From assembly GCA_024279915.1 (NCBI GenBank), contig JAJRRB010000092.1, positions 1-64,000 of the forward strand: DNA of 64,000 nt, read 5' to 3'. The position numbers were made by a program, and so were the translations under genes. The notes below the pieces were generated by a model. The model was not told the origin of the DNA, ran no database searches, and worked only from the letters and a program-made list of their open reading frames with translations. Shown here in pieces: positions 1 through 7,754 of the stretch (positions within the stretch are counted from its first letter, which is position 1; every line of letters starts with the position of its first letter). The stretch is from Deltaproteobacteria bacterium (GTDB lineage: Bacteria > Desulfobacterota > Desulfuromonadia > Desulfuromonadales > BM103).

Positions 1-129
1 ATGGTGGGCGGAGTTGTCACCTCCGGCTTGATGGAGCTTTTGGTTTTCCCGGTTCTCTATTTCTTGTGGCGCGGCCTCAAACTGGATAAGTCGTATACAC
101 CGACGGCTGAGCATGATCTTCATGATTAG
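1..129 (+). CDS. C-terminal end of an RND heavy-metal efflux pump (CusA/CzcA family), partial
   Basis: The open frame enters from the left edge and ends at TAG 127-129, giving 42 residues. They contain the terminal transmembrane segment of CusA/CzcA pumps: a Gly-Gly-Val-Val-Thr start, a Met-Glu-Leu-Leu-Val-Phe-Pro stretch and a final Trp-Arg. In the family this is helix TM12 of the inner-membrane pump that exports Cu/Ag or Zn/Co/Cd with a periplasmic adaptor and an outer-membrane channel. The cytoplasmic tail is His-rich and Asp-rich. The metal cannot be read from this fragment. Two secreted Met/His-rich proteins follow directly, which fits a metal-handling cluster. Confidence 0.7.
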   Translation: MVGGVVTSGLMELLVFPVLYFLWRGLKLDKSYTPTAEHDLHD

Positions 130-194
130 AACATTCAACCATCACTCAAAATCAGCGGCACGCTGATCACAACCGCAAAAAGGAGATACAGACT

Positions 195-683
195 ATGAAA
201 CGTTTCACTATCGCAATGATGGCCCTGGTATTCGCTATGGGCATGCCAATGATAGCTACCGCAGCTATGGATCACGGTTCCGACGACAAGGAGATGGCCG
301 GGGATATGAAGCATGACATGAGTGCCATGGAGGGTGGTTTTGTTGAAATTGGCAAGGACACCCAAAACGGCGTTGTCGCTACAATCAAGATCAAGACCTA
401 TGATGACAAGACCCTGGCTTCAATGAAGAAAATGGGTATGAATGCGACTCACCACGTGATGGTCTTCTTCACTGACGAAAAGACTGGCGAGACTGTTGCT
501 TCGGGCAAAGCCGCCCTCAAGATTAAAGGTGATGACGCTAAGCCAGCTATGTTGATGCTGATGGGCACAGGGGTCGGTGGTGATGTTACTGTCGGAGAGG
601 GGATGGCCACCTTTGAAATAGGGACTAAACTTGAAGATGGTAAAAACGTCAGTTCTCAATCATGTTTCACAATATGTAACTGA
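195..683 (+). CDS. Secreted Met/His-rich protein, paralog 1, with 3' frameshift
   Basis: Residues 1-23 are a Sec signal peptide ending in Ala-Thr-Ala-Ala. The mature start is rich in Met, His and Asp, followed by a beta-rich domain with the shared motif Lys-Met-Gly-Met-Asn-Ala-Thr-His-His. An AGGAGA ribosome site precedes the ATG. It is clearly paralogous to the genes at 733 and 18606; the size and beta pattern recall YtkA/FixH-like periplasmic domains, but that is a guess. The last dozen residues do not match the paralogs. Adding one A to the A-run at 642-646 restores the family ending Asp-Gly-Lys-Lys-Arg-Gln-Phe and a stop at 677-679. Position next to an RND pump suggests periplasmic metal binding or sensing. 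Confidence 0.75.
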   Translation: MKRFTIAMMALVFAMGMPMIATAAMDHGSDDKEMAGDMKHDMSAMEGGFVEIGKDTQNGVVATIKIKTYDDKTLASMKKMGMNATHHVMVFFTDEKTGETVASGKAALKIKGDDAKPAMLMLMGTGVGGDVTVGEGMATFEIGTKLEDGKNVSSQSCFTICN

Positions 684-687
684 ACAG

Positions 688-713
688 GAGGGGCCGTTTT
701 GCGGCCCCTTTAC
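688..713 (+). terminator. Rho-independent terminator between the two paralogs
   Basis: A perfect 7-bp GC stem (690-696 with 702-708, GGGGCCG/CGGCCCC) with a 5-nt loop is followed by TTT and a T-rich stretch. It lies just after the stop of paralog 1. Confidence 0.75.
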
Positions 714-732
714 TTTCGATATGGAATTACCT

Positions 733-1212
733 ATGAAAAAAATAAAAGTAACTGCAATCCTCTGGTTTGTTCTTTTGAGCATACCCCTTGTCACATATGC
801 TGCGAGTCATGGTCACGGAAATGCTCATGATATGCAAAAGAAGCACGACGGAATGTCGTCGGATGGTTTAATGTTTATTGTTGGCAGCATGACAAGCAAA
901 GGTGTGAAGGGGATGGCCCATCTTAAGGATGCCTCCGAAGCCATGACTAAAATGGGCATGGATACAACCCATCACTTCATGATTGCATTTGTCGATGAAT
1001 CTACAGGAAAGCAGATAGAGGGTGGCACAGTCGCTTTGAAAGTCACCAATCCTGACGCCAAGGTCGGCGAAGCAATAAAACTGATAGGTATGGACGGCCA
1101 TTTCGGTGCCGACGTTGTCCTCGATATGAAAGGTGAGTACCATTTCAGGCTCGGCACCAAGCTAGCGGATGGTAAGAAACGTAAATACCATTTTCATCAA
1201 GTTATTGAGTAA
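733..1212 (+). CDS. Secreted Met/His-rich protein, paralog 2
   Basis: 159 residues from ATG 733; an in-frame ATG at 721 would add four residues, but the signal peptide (Lys-Lys-Ile-Lys then a hydrophobic core, cleavage near Thr-Tyr-Ala-Ala) fits 733 best. The mature protein has a His-Gly-His-Gly-Asn-Ala-His run and the family motif Lys-Met-Gly-Met-Asp-Thr-Thr-His-His. It ends in Gly-Lys-Lys-Arg-Lys-Tyr-His-Phe-His, and this intact end shows what paralog 1 has lost. I do not recognise a named family; a periplasmic metal-associated role is inferred from the RND pump upstream and the His/Met content. Confidence 0.8.
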   Translation: MKKIKVTAILWFVLLSIPLVTYAASHGHGNAHDMQKKHDGMSSDGLMFIVGSMTSKGVKGMAHLKDASEAMTKMGMDTTHHFMIAFVDESTGKQIEGGTVALKVTNPDAKVGEAIKLIGMDGHFGADVVLDMKGEYHFRLGTKLADGKKRKYHFHQVIE

Positions 1213-1237
1213 CTTTGGTTTAATCTGGTAGAGGGCC

Positions 1238-1426
1238 TTATTGCAAACGTCTTTCCGTACCACGGTAATTGCCACGACCCGAACTGCGTACCTGGTCTCG
1301 TCCAACAACCGCCCAGCCTGTGTTACGTTTAAAGCTGGTAACAGTTTGCTGGTCGAGGAGATTATCGAGCATCATCGGTTTGACCATGTCAAATCTACCA
1401 TCGCTATACATAACTCTGATCATCAT
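1238..1426 (-). CDS. GSU3473-family small conserved protein
   Basis: 62 residues, beginning Met-Met-Ile-Arg-Val-Met-Tyr and containing the family signature Asp-Met-Val-Lys-Pro, then Gly-Trp-Ala-Val-Val-Gly-Arg-Asp, and ending near Arg-Gly-Thr-Glu-Arg-Arg. I recognise this as the short protein family named after Geobacter GSU3473; its function is unknown. A strong ribosome site (GGAGG, about 6 nt upstream) fixes the start at 1426, so the longer reading to 1501 is unlikely. It stands alone between rightward genes. The short basic sequence ends in a Glu-Arg-Arg tail common in this family. Confidence 0.75.
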   Translation of the reverse strand: MMIRVMYSDGRFDMVKPMMLDNLLDQQTVTSFKRNTGWAVVGRDQVRSSGRGNYRGTERRLQ

Positions 1427-1666
1427 GTCACACCTCCACCTCCGTATTTTTGATTCAAGAAACATTTTACCACAATCTATCGATTCTTCTCGGGCTGTCA
1501 TCCGTTTATCATTCGCCCGAAATTGTCTTTTGCGACGGTTCTCGTGATATTGTTAGAGTGTACGGTCAAGACGATTGCCATAAGGTATAGAACTGGGTTA
1601 TGTTTCACTGATATGGAAAATTATATATAGACTAGAGCTAAATAAAACCAAAAAGGTGATTTTATA

Positions 1667-3814
1667 ATGTTTGTAAATAAACGCTGGTTGCGCACCCTCT
1701 TTATATGCGTGACGTTGATGCTGGTCGGCCTCTTTGCTCTGCCAGAGCCGACACCTGCAACGACACCCGATGAACTGGACCAGAATCGTACCCGACTTCT
1801 CACTTATGTTTTGCGACGTCAGGTAGAAAATCATTTTAGTGGCAAGGCCATTGATGATGAACTTTCACGTGCCGCATTTAAACTATATATCAAGCAGTTG
1901 GATTATCAAAAACGTCTACTGCTAGCTGCCGAAGTTGACCAGCTCAGAGTTTTTGAAAATCGAATCGATGAGGAGATCAGCAGCGGTCGGGTCATCCTCG
2001 CACCAGTGGCTTTCCGATTGCTTGGCAACAGCATCACGCGTGCTGAAGCAATTGTGAAACAAGTGTTGGAGCATCCCTTCTCATTTAATATCCCTGGAGA
2101 ATACGAAACAGATCCTAAAAAACTTGCATTCTGTGAAACGGAAGAAGAACTCTACGAACGTTGGCGGAGTGACCTCAAATATCGTACCTTAAGTCGCTAT
2201 TTGAAACTGCTTGAGGATGCGGAGGTTGAGGACCCTCTCAAAGCCTCTGTTGAACAGCAGAAGGAAGCGGAGCTTGAAGCCCGGGAAAAAGTACGCAAAC
2301 AATACCATGAGTATTTTGAACGACTGAAAAAAGAGACCAACAAGGATCACTACGATCGTTACCTGAACGCCTTTGCCCGCTCTTTTGACCCACACACGAC
2401 TTACATGCCTCCCCAGTCCAAGGAGGACTTTGACATCAGTATGCGTGGTTCTCTGGAAGGTATTGGAGCTACTCTGCGTGAGGAGGACGGTTACATCAAG
2501 ATTGTCAAAGTTATCCCTGGTAGCGCAGCTGACAGGCAAGGACAAGTGCACGCTGACGATGTCATTCTTGCTGTTGCCCAAGACAAGGAAGAGCCTGTCG
2601 ATGTCACTGATATGCGCTTGCGTGACGCAGTCGCTCTGATCCGGGGTAAAAAGGGTACAGAAGTCCGTCTAACTCTTCGGCGTCTCGGCGTTACGCCTTT
2701 TGTTGTGCCGATCGTACGTGATGTTGTGGTTATCGAAGAATCTTTTGTCAAATCAGTGATGGTAACGGACCCACTGTCTGGCAACCATTACGGGTATGTC
2801 AAAATACCGAGTTTTTACCGTGATTTTGAAACCACACGTAATGGCGGAAAAGGTCGAAACTCGACGAACGATGTTAAGGCGGCGCTAAAGGCTTTTAACA
2901 AAAATGAGATGGCTGGATTGATACTGGACCTGCGCAACAATGGCGGTGGTGCTTTAACCGATGCTGTTGGTATTGCAGGGCTTTTCCTGGGCGCAGGCCC
3001 TGTTGTCCAGGTTCGTAATGGTGACGGTGACGCCAAGGTTCTGTACAGCTACAACAAGAAGGTCGCTTATCATGGACCAATGATTGTGCTTGTAAATCAG
3101 TTCAGCGCCTCTGCTTCTGAAATTGTTGCTGGCGCTTTGCAGGATTATGGTCGGGCTGTGATTGTCGGTAGTGAACACACTCATGGCAAGGGGACCGTGC
3201 AGGTCATTATGGACCTGGATAAGAGTTTGACTTTAAAGAACATGCGTGAATACATGCCGCTCGGTGCCCTTAAAATGACCACCCAGAAGTTCTACCGTGT
3301 CAGTGGCGACTCAACCCAGTATCGAGGAGTTATCCCGGATATTATTCTGCCGGATCGCAGCCGTTACAATGAATATGGAGAACAATATCTGGATTACAGC
3401 CTGCCCTGGGACCGCATAGAAGAAGTGGAACACAAGGAGTGGCCACCCGTTGATCGTGCGAATCTGAATAGTAAAAGCCAGGCGAGGGTTGCCAAGGATG
3501 AAGATTTGACTGAGATCCAGCGTGTGGCTGAAGCAATGGGTGAACGTATCAAAAACACCCGCCAATCGCTGTTAATTGACGATGTTGTGCGTGAAAGAAA
3601 CGACTTGCAGGGGATGAGTAGTACAGGCCCGCACGGCTCACCTGACAGTGAAGATGAGGCCTCAGATGAGAAGTCGGAGGCAGATGATAAAAGAGATCCC
3701 ATAGAGAAGTTGAAAGAGAAAGTACTGAAAGACACCTATGTTAAAGAATCGATGGCGATTCTTTTCGACCTGGCAGAACAGCAAACAGAGATTGCCGGTA
3801 AAAAACAGGAGTGA
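1667..3814 (+). CDS. prc: Tail-specific (carboxy-terminal processing) protease Prc
   Basis: 715 residues, the usual length of Prc/Tsp. An N-terminal signal/anchor (residues 8-27) directs it to the periplasm. An alpha-helical Prc N-domain follows, with a PDZ domain at about 245-340, the S41 protease core at about 350-560 and the Prc-type C-terminal domain (DUF3340-like), which is rich in charged residues. The Ser-Ala-Ser-Ala-Ser-Glu motif places the catalytic Ser near residue 482, and Lys508 lies in His-Gly-Lys-Gly-Thr-Val. The family degrades or trims periplasmic proteins from hydrophobic C-termini, including lipoproteins and peptidoglycan enzymes. The start has an AAGGTGA ribosome site. It is a single gene ending at a bidirectional terminator. 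Confidence 0.92.
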   Translation: MFVNKRWLRTLFICVTLMLVGLFALPEPTPATTPDELDQNRTRLLTYVLRRQVENHFSGKAIDDELSRAAFKLYIKQLDYQKRLLLAAEVDQLRVFENRIDEEISSGRVILAPVAFRLLGNSITRAEAIVKQVLEHPFSFNIPGEYETDPKKLAFCETEEELYERWRSDLKYRTLSRYLKLLEDAEVEDPLKASVEQQKEAELEAREKVRKQYHEYFERLKKETNKDHYDRYLNAFARSFDPHTTYMPPQSKEDFDISMRGSLEGIGATLREEDGYIKIVKVIPGSAADRQGQVHADDVILAVAQDKEEPVDVTDMRLRDAVALIRGKKGTEVRLTLRRLGVTPFVVPIVRDVVVIEESFVKSVMVTDPLSGNHYGYVKIPSFYRDFETTRNGGKGRNSTNDVKAALKAFNKNEMAGLILDLRNNGGGALTDAVGIAGLFLGAGPVVQVRNGDGDAKVLYSYNKKVAYHGPMIVLVNQFSASASEIVAGALQDYGRAVIVGSEHTHGKGTVQVIMDLDKSLTLKNMREYMPLGALKMTTQKFYRVSGDSTQYRGVIPDIILPDRSRYNEYGEQYLDYSLPWDRIEEVEHKEWPPVDRANLNSKSQARVAKDEDLTEIQRVAEAMGERIKNTRQSLLIDDVVRERNDLQGMSSTGPHGSPDSEDEASDEKSEADDKRDPIEKLKEKVLKDTYVKESMAILFDLAEQQTEIAGKKQE

Positions 3815-3907
3815 TTTCAGAAATAGACTCTTGCCAGTTACGCTGAGGTTCTGAACCTCCCTCAATCCTTCTTTAAAAAGGGGATGCAGTACTGCAATAA
3901 ATCAAAA

Positions 3908-3945
3908 AGCCGGGAATTGCTAATAAGCATCTCCTGGCTTTTTTT
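3908..3945. terminator. Bidirectional terminator between prc and bioD
   Basis: Stem AGCCGGGA (3908-3915) pairs with TCCTGGCT (3932-3939), one G-T wobble, with A-run on the left and a T-run (3939-3945) on the right. It serves the convergent prc (+) and bioD (-) genes. Confidence 0.75.
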
Positions 3946-3964
3946 CTGTTTGGTGTACCAATAA

Positions 3965-4714
3965 TTACTGTTGCAAGCCCAGGCCATTCAACAGCCATTG
4001 GTATGCTGGCAATTCATCTATCTTTTCGGACAGCAGCTTGACTTTCTCCTGATCTGAACCTGTGACCTCTGGTAGAACCCCCAGCAAGTCGGCTGATGCC
4101 AGCGAAGAGAGCAGGTGAGGCGCTTCTTTCTCTGCTTCATCCGGATTCTCGGGCATTTGGTTAATCATATAACCACAAAGCTCCAGCTCCATGGCGCGCG
4201 CTGCGAAGGTTGTCAGGAGGGTGTGGTTTAAAGTCCCGAGTCGTGGGTGTGTGATGACCAGGAGCGGCAATGACATCTGCCTGGCGAGATCAGCCATGAT
4301 GTAACCGCCCCTGATAGGAACCATCAGACCTCCGGCACCTTCAACGAGTACAATGTCCTTGCCCTGTCGAAGTGTCTTAAATGCTTTACAAATCTTATCT
4401 GTATCAATCGGTTCTTTAGCTGAAGTTGCCGCCTGGCACGGAGCTACTGGCTGTGAAAAGCGATAAGGTGATATAAGCTCCGCATCATCTTTTGACCCGG
4501 CAGCCCACTTGAGCAATGTAGCGTCTGCTCCCAACTCCTCTCGGTTTACAACGCCTGTCTCAATCGGCTTCATAACCCCGACATTCAAGCCTTGTGAAGA
4601 GAAGTGCCGTGCCAGTGCAGCGGCGACGAGAGTCTTGCCAACGCCGGTACCTGTTCCGGTAATGAAAATAGCCGGACATGTATTTTTAACAGTTTTGAGC
4701 TTCTCAACAGCCAT
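3965..4714 (-). CDS. bioD: Dethiobiotin synthetase BioD
   Basis: 249 residues. The P-loop Gly-Thr-Gly-Thr-Gly-Val-Gly-Lys-Thr occupies residues 20-28, and the Glu-Gly-Ala-Gly-Gly segment near 125 is typical of BioD. It closes the ureido ring of 7,8-diaminopelargonic acid with CO2 and ATP to give dethiobiotin, the substrate of BioB. The start overlaps the 3' end of bioB by 11 bp, so the two are translationally coupled and share the bioB promoter. No bioF, bioA or bioC is nearby in the window. Confidence 0.93.
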   Translation of the reverse strand: MAVEKLKTVKNTCPAIFITGTGTGVGKTLVAAALARHFSSQGLNVGVMKPIETGVVNREELGADATLLKWAAGSKDDAELISPYRFSQPVAPCQAATSAKEPIDTDKICKAFKTLRQGKDIVLVEGAGGLMVPIRGGYIMADLARQMSLPLLVITHPRLGTLNHTLLTTFAARAMELELCGYMINQMPENPDEAEKEAPHLLSSLASADLLGVLPEVTGSDQEKVKLLSEKIDELPAYQWLLNGLGLQQ

Positions 4715-5693
4715 GGATTTTTACCTCCAGGTCGGTAAACATCTGCATATCGACTTCTTTGCTACGGCCTGATGTCGTCAGGTAGTTGCCAACCATGGTG
4801 CCGCTGGCGCCAGCCATAAAGATCCATGATTGTAGCTCGCGCAAGTTGGTTTCGCGTCCGCCGCAGACGCTGATCGGTTTGTTGGGAAGAAAGTAACGAA
4901 ACATGGTGATGGCACGAACGCAATCCATGGGTGTGAGAGATTGATGATTTTCCAGCGGTGTTCCCTGGATCGGATTGAGAAAATTCAACGGTATGGAGTC
5001 AACATTCAGTTCACGTAATGTTTCCGCCAGCTCCACTCGTTGTTCTATGGATTCTCCAAGGCCAAAAATGCCACCACAGCAGACTTTCATTCCTGTCGCT
5101 TTGGCCAACTTCACCGTATTGACGTCTTCCTCATAGTCATGAGTGGTGCAGATCTGAGGGAAAAATGAGCGAGCAGTCTCCAGGTTGTGATGGTAGGTGA
5201 CGCAGCCTGCATCAGCCAGGGCCAGCGCCAGATCTTCAGTCAACAGACCTAGTGAAGCAGAGGGTTCGACATCAAATCGATCACGGATCTCGCGAATGGC
5301 AGAGAGAATCGTGTCAAACTCCTCACCAGCTTCCGGTTGGGTGCCACTCGTCACTATTCCATAACAATGAGAGCCTTCTTCCTCGGCCTGTTGTGCGCCA
5401 GCAATGATTTCCTGTCGAGATTTCAGTGGGTATATCGGTGGTGATGATTGATGGTGAGACGACTGCGCACAGAATGCACAATTCTCCTGGCAACGTCCGG
5501 ATTTGGCATTTATTATCGAACAGAGTTGAGCCCTGTCAGCAAAAGAGTGTTCTTTCAGGTGGTGGGCGCCTGCCATGTATGCTGAATATTCAGCCCCTGT
5601 AGCGCGAAGAATCTTTACGCCTTGATCGTGAGACAGTGATTGTCCCGCCATGGCTTTGTCGACAAGTTGCTGTATATTCTGCAAATAATTCAT
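4704..5693 (-). CDS. bioB: Biotin synthase BioB
   Basis: 329 residues, normal for BioB. The radical-SAM motif has Cys68, Cys72 and Cys75 (Cys-x3-Cys-x2-Cys); later conserved Cys residues (Cys-Cys-Gly-Gly near 200) and Ser-Val-Cys-Gly-Gly-Arg-Glu complete the [2Fe-2S] site pattern. It inserts sulfur into dethiobiotin. An AGGAG ribosome site precedes the ATG. Promoter and a BirA-like operator lie 35-85 bp upstream, so repression by biotinyl-BirA is likely. Confidence 0.95.
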   Translation of the reverse strand: MNYLQNIQQLVDKAMAGQSLSHDQGVKILRATGAEYSAYMAGAHHLKEHSFADRAQLCSIINAKSGRCQENCAFCAQSSHHQSSPPIYPLKSRQEIIAGAQQAEEEGSHCYGIVTSGTQPEAGEEFDTILSAIREIRDRFDVEPSASLGLLTEDLALALADAGCVTYHHNLETARSFFPQICTTHDYEEDVNTVKLAKATGMKVCCGGIFGLGESIEQRVELAETLRELNVDSIPLNFLNPIQGTPLENHQSLTPMDCVRAITMFRYFLPNKPISVCGGRETNLRELQSWIFMAGASGTMVGNYLTTSGRSKEVDMQMFTDLEVKIHGC

Positions 5694-5725
5694 AGAAACT
5701 CCTGATGTTTGATTTTAAAGGCCGA

Positions 5726-5754
5726 ATTATCAGCGATGGTGAGTTAATTGTCAA
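5726..5754 (-). promoter_or_regulatory. Sigma70-type promoter of bioBD
   Basis: On the minus strand TTGACA (5749-5754) is followed by a 17-nt spacer and GATAAT (5726-5731), 32 bp ahead of the bioB start. The -35 lies inside one half of the BirA-like operator. Confidence 0.7.
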
Positions 5755-5778
5755 CCTTGCTAAGCACATGGTTAACAA
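5748..5778. promoter_or_regulatory. BirA-like biotin operator
   Basis: TTGTCAACC (5748-5756), a 13-nt spacer, then GGTTAACAA (5770-5778). The half-sites match the known BirA box TTGTAAACC/GGTTTACAA at most positions, and the site covers the -35 of bioB. The spacer is shorter than the 14-16 nt usually reported. A separate 14-bp palindrome (ACAAGTCGACTTGT) abuts it at 5775. Confidence 0.6.
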
Positions 5779-5819
5779 GTCGACTTGTACTACTTATGAT
5801 AATTATGATACATATTTCG

Positions 5820-5848
5820 TTGACATGCTAACATCTGAATGCTAGAAC
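5820..5848 (+). promoter_or_regulatory. Possible promoter of the XRE-cupin pair
   Basis: TTGACA at 5820-5825, spacer 17 nt, TAGAAC at 5843-5848, about 38 bp before the ATG at 5886. The -10 matches only four of six consensus bases. Confidence 0.45.
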
Positions 5849-5885
5849 AGTATTTCATTTTTGTATTTATTGGAGTTTTGTGAAT

Positions 5886-6449
5886 ATGGTTAAAAAACTT
5901 ATCGGGAAAAAGCTCAAGGCGACAAGATTACGCAATGATATGACAATACAGGCGCTCGCTGCTAGCTCCACTGTCTCTTCAAATATGATTTCAAGAATAG
6001 AACGTGGTCTCACGACACCGTCAGTAGAAATCATAGTTAAACTTGCCAGCGCCTTTGGTATGAGTATTAACTACTTTGTCGAGGAAGCCGAGAAGGGCTC
6101 TACTGTTGTCCATACCAAAAAAGGACAAGGTGAGCCCATTTTTTTCTTTGAAGACAAGCATCAGATTATCAGCTTGACGCAAGGTCTGCGTGATCCTAAC
6201 TTTACGGTCTTTTTCGACACCATTGAGCAGGGCTGCAGTAGTGGCGATGGCGGTATGGTGCATACCGGTGAGGAGTTCGCTCTTGTTCTTGAAGGGGCGC
6301 TTGAACTTGTGGTCGAGGGTGACCGTTATGAATTGGCAGAAGGCGATTCTATTGTTTTTAAAGCCTCGCTTCCGCACCGATGGCGTAACCTGCATCCAGG
6401 CAAGACTCATGTCCTCTGGGTTGTCTCTCCTGCTCCAAGCCTGAATTAA
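5886..6449 (+). CDS. XRE-family regulator with C-terminal cupin, copy 1
   Basis: 187 residues from ATG 5886; a GTG at 5880 is in frame, but alignment with the downstream copy and GGAG spacing favour the ATG. An N-terminal HTH_3 domain occupies about residues 5-60, with the recognition helix around Ser-Ser-Asn-Met-Ile-Ser-Arg-Ile-Glu-Arg-Gly. A C-terminal RmlC-like cupin at about 110-185 has His-Thr-Gly-Glu-Glu and His-Arg-Trp motifs. Such proteins (PuuR/SutR type) repress or activate metabolic genes when a small ligand binds the cupin. It is divergent from bioBD. The ligand is unknown. Confidence 0.87.
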   Translation: MVKKLIGKKLKATRLRNDMTIQALAASSTVSSNMISRIERGLTTPSVEIIVKLASAFGMSINYFVEEAEKGSTVVHTKKGQGEPIFFFEDKHQIISLTQGLRDPNFTVFFDTIEQGCSSGDGGMVHTGEEFALVLEGALELVVEGDRYELAEGDSIVFKASLPHRWRNLHPGKTHVLWVVSPAPSLN

Positions 6450-6482
6450 AACAATCAACGTAGTTTTTGAAGAGAATATATT

Positions 6483-7049
6483 ATGAAGCTGAAGAAAATT
6501 GTCGGCAAAAAGCTTAAATCAATCCGCCTTAAAAATGACATGACAATTCAGTCACTTGCGTCAAAATCCAAGGTCTCTTCAAATATGATATCCAGGGTTG
6601 AACGTGGCTTGACCATCCCCTCGGTTGAGATCCTGATGAAGCTTGCAGCTGTCTTTGATAAGAGTATCAATTATTTTATTGAAGAGTTCTCTACGACAAA
6701 CGAAATTGTCCACTCTTCGCCTGGGCTGCGTGACACGACTGTTTATGATGATGAAAGCAATATGCACACAGAGTCGTTCACCTCAGGACTGCGTGATCCA
6801 CAGTTCATGTCGTTTCTTTGTACCGTTCCCAAAGGCGGAACCAGTGGTCAGAAAAATATGTATCATCCCGGTGATGAGCTGATTTTTTTAATCGAAGGGT
6901 TACTAAAAGTCACAATTGCAGACGAAGAATACTCACTTGTTGCTGGTGACAGCCTTTCTTTCAAATCACACCTGCCACACCGTTGGGACAATGTCGGAGA
7001 GTCCGATGCACGTGTCATCTGGACCTTGTCTCCATTCACAACGATCTGA
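6483..7049 (+). CDS. XRE-family regulator with C-terminal cupin, copy 2
   Basis: 188 residues, about half identical to the preceding gene over its length and with the HTH recognition helix nearly unchanged (Ser-Ser-Asn-Met-Ile-Ser-Arg-Val-Glu-Arg-Gly), so both may bind related operators. The cupin (His-Pro-Gly-Asp-Glu and His-Arg-Trp) has diverged more, suggesting different ligands. The 33-bp gap and shared direction indicate one transcript. A tandem gene duplication is the simplest origin. Confidence 0.87.
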   Translation: MKLKKIVGKKLKSIRLKNDMTIQSLASKSKVSSNMISRVERGLTIPSVEILMKLAAVFDKSINYFIEEFSTTNEIVHSSPGLRDTTVYDDESNMHTESFTSGLRDPQFMSFLCTVPKGGTSGQKNMYHPGDELIFLIEGLLKVTIADEEYSLVAGDSLSFKSHLPHRWDNVGESDARVIWTLSPFTTI

Positions 7050-7110
7050 CCTGTCGTTGGCTAAATCTCCTCTAAACCCCACAACTCACTGAAAATACTG
7101 GTCGCTGGGC

Positions 7111-7138
7111 TTGACAGTTCACAATGACACAGTAATAT
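7111..7138 (+). promoter_or_regulatory. Promoter of the HU/IHF gene
   Basis: TTGACA (7111-7116), spacer 16 nt, TAATAT (7133-7138), leaving a leader of about 80 nt before the ATG at 7224. Confidence 0.6.
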
Positions 7139-7223
7139 GGATGTAGTCTTCGGGCCTACTTTATGTGGATTGCCATGAGCAACAGGCCTGACGTGGCGTA
7201 AAATGATCTGTCTGGAGGTATAC

Positions 7224-7505
7224 ATGAACAAGTCAGAACTAGTGGAAGCTTTGGCCGCTCGTAACGGCCTCACCTATAAAAAATCAGAGGAAATAGTAAA
7301 TATTGTTTTTGACTCCATGTCAGAAACTCTAACTGCTGGCGGGCGCATTGAGATTCGAGGGTTCGGCAGTTTTGTTGTCAAGGATTACCAGGCTTACATG
7401 GGGCGTAATCCCAAAACTGGCGAGGTCATTCAGGTCCGTCCTAAAAAACTGCCATTCTTTAAAGTAGGTAAGGAGTTACGAAACAAGGTCAACAATAAGG
7501 GATAA
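7224..7505 (+). CDS. HU/IHF-family DNA-bending protein
   Basis: 93 residues beginning Met-Asn-Lys-Ser-Glu-Leu-Val. The family signature Gly-Phe-Gly-Ser-Phe and the beta-arm Arg-Asn-Pro-Lys-Thr-Gly are present. The arm inserts Pro into the minor groove and bends DNA; the protein acts in the nucleoid, replication and site-specific recombination. The N-terminus resembles IHF-beta, but HU and IHF are hard to separate by eye. The GGAGG ribosome site 5-7 nt upstream selects 7224 over the in-frame ATG at 7203. Confidence 0.93.
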   Translation: MNKSELVEALAARNGLTYKKSEEIVNIVFDSMSETLTAGGRIEIRGFGSFVVKDYQAYMGRNPKTGEVIQVRPKKLPFFKVGKELRNKVNNKG

Positions 7506-7545
7506 ATGAACCCAACTCTATAAATTCAGTGCTATAACTGCCTTT

Positions 7546-7581
7546 AGGCCGGGAAACAGCTAGTGTTTTCCCGGCCTTTTT
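7546..7581 (+). terminator. Terminator of the HU/IHF gene
   Basis: Stem GGCCGGGAAA (7547-7556) pairs with TTTCCCGGCC (7567-7576), followed by five T. Strong rho-independent terminator. Confidence 0.88.
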
Positions 7582-7754
7582 GCGCTTACCTTCATTCAGT
7601 CTTTTACTATTTACAATTTCTCCCCACAACTGCTTGAAAACAGAAGACTTTTTGTTGATAAATGGATTATGTCAAAACATGTTATTAATGGCACGATAAT
7701 TGATAGTTAAAGGTTTGATTTAACAGAATAAATCTAAAGGATCTTTCTGGATAC

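Noticed and set aside
135-365. Minus-strand ORF over the first secreted paralog
   Set aside because: Shadow of the + strand gene; Cys/His-rich antisense reading without ribosome site.
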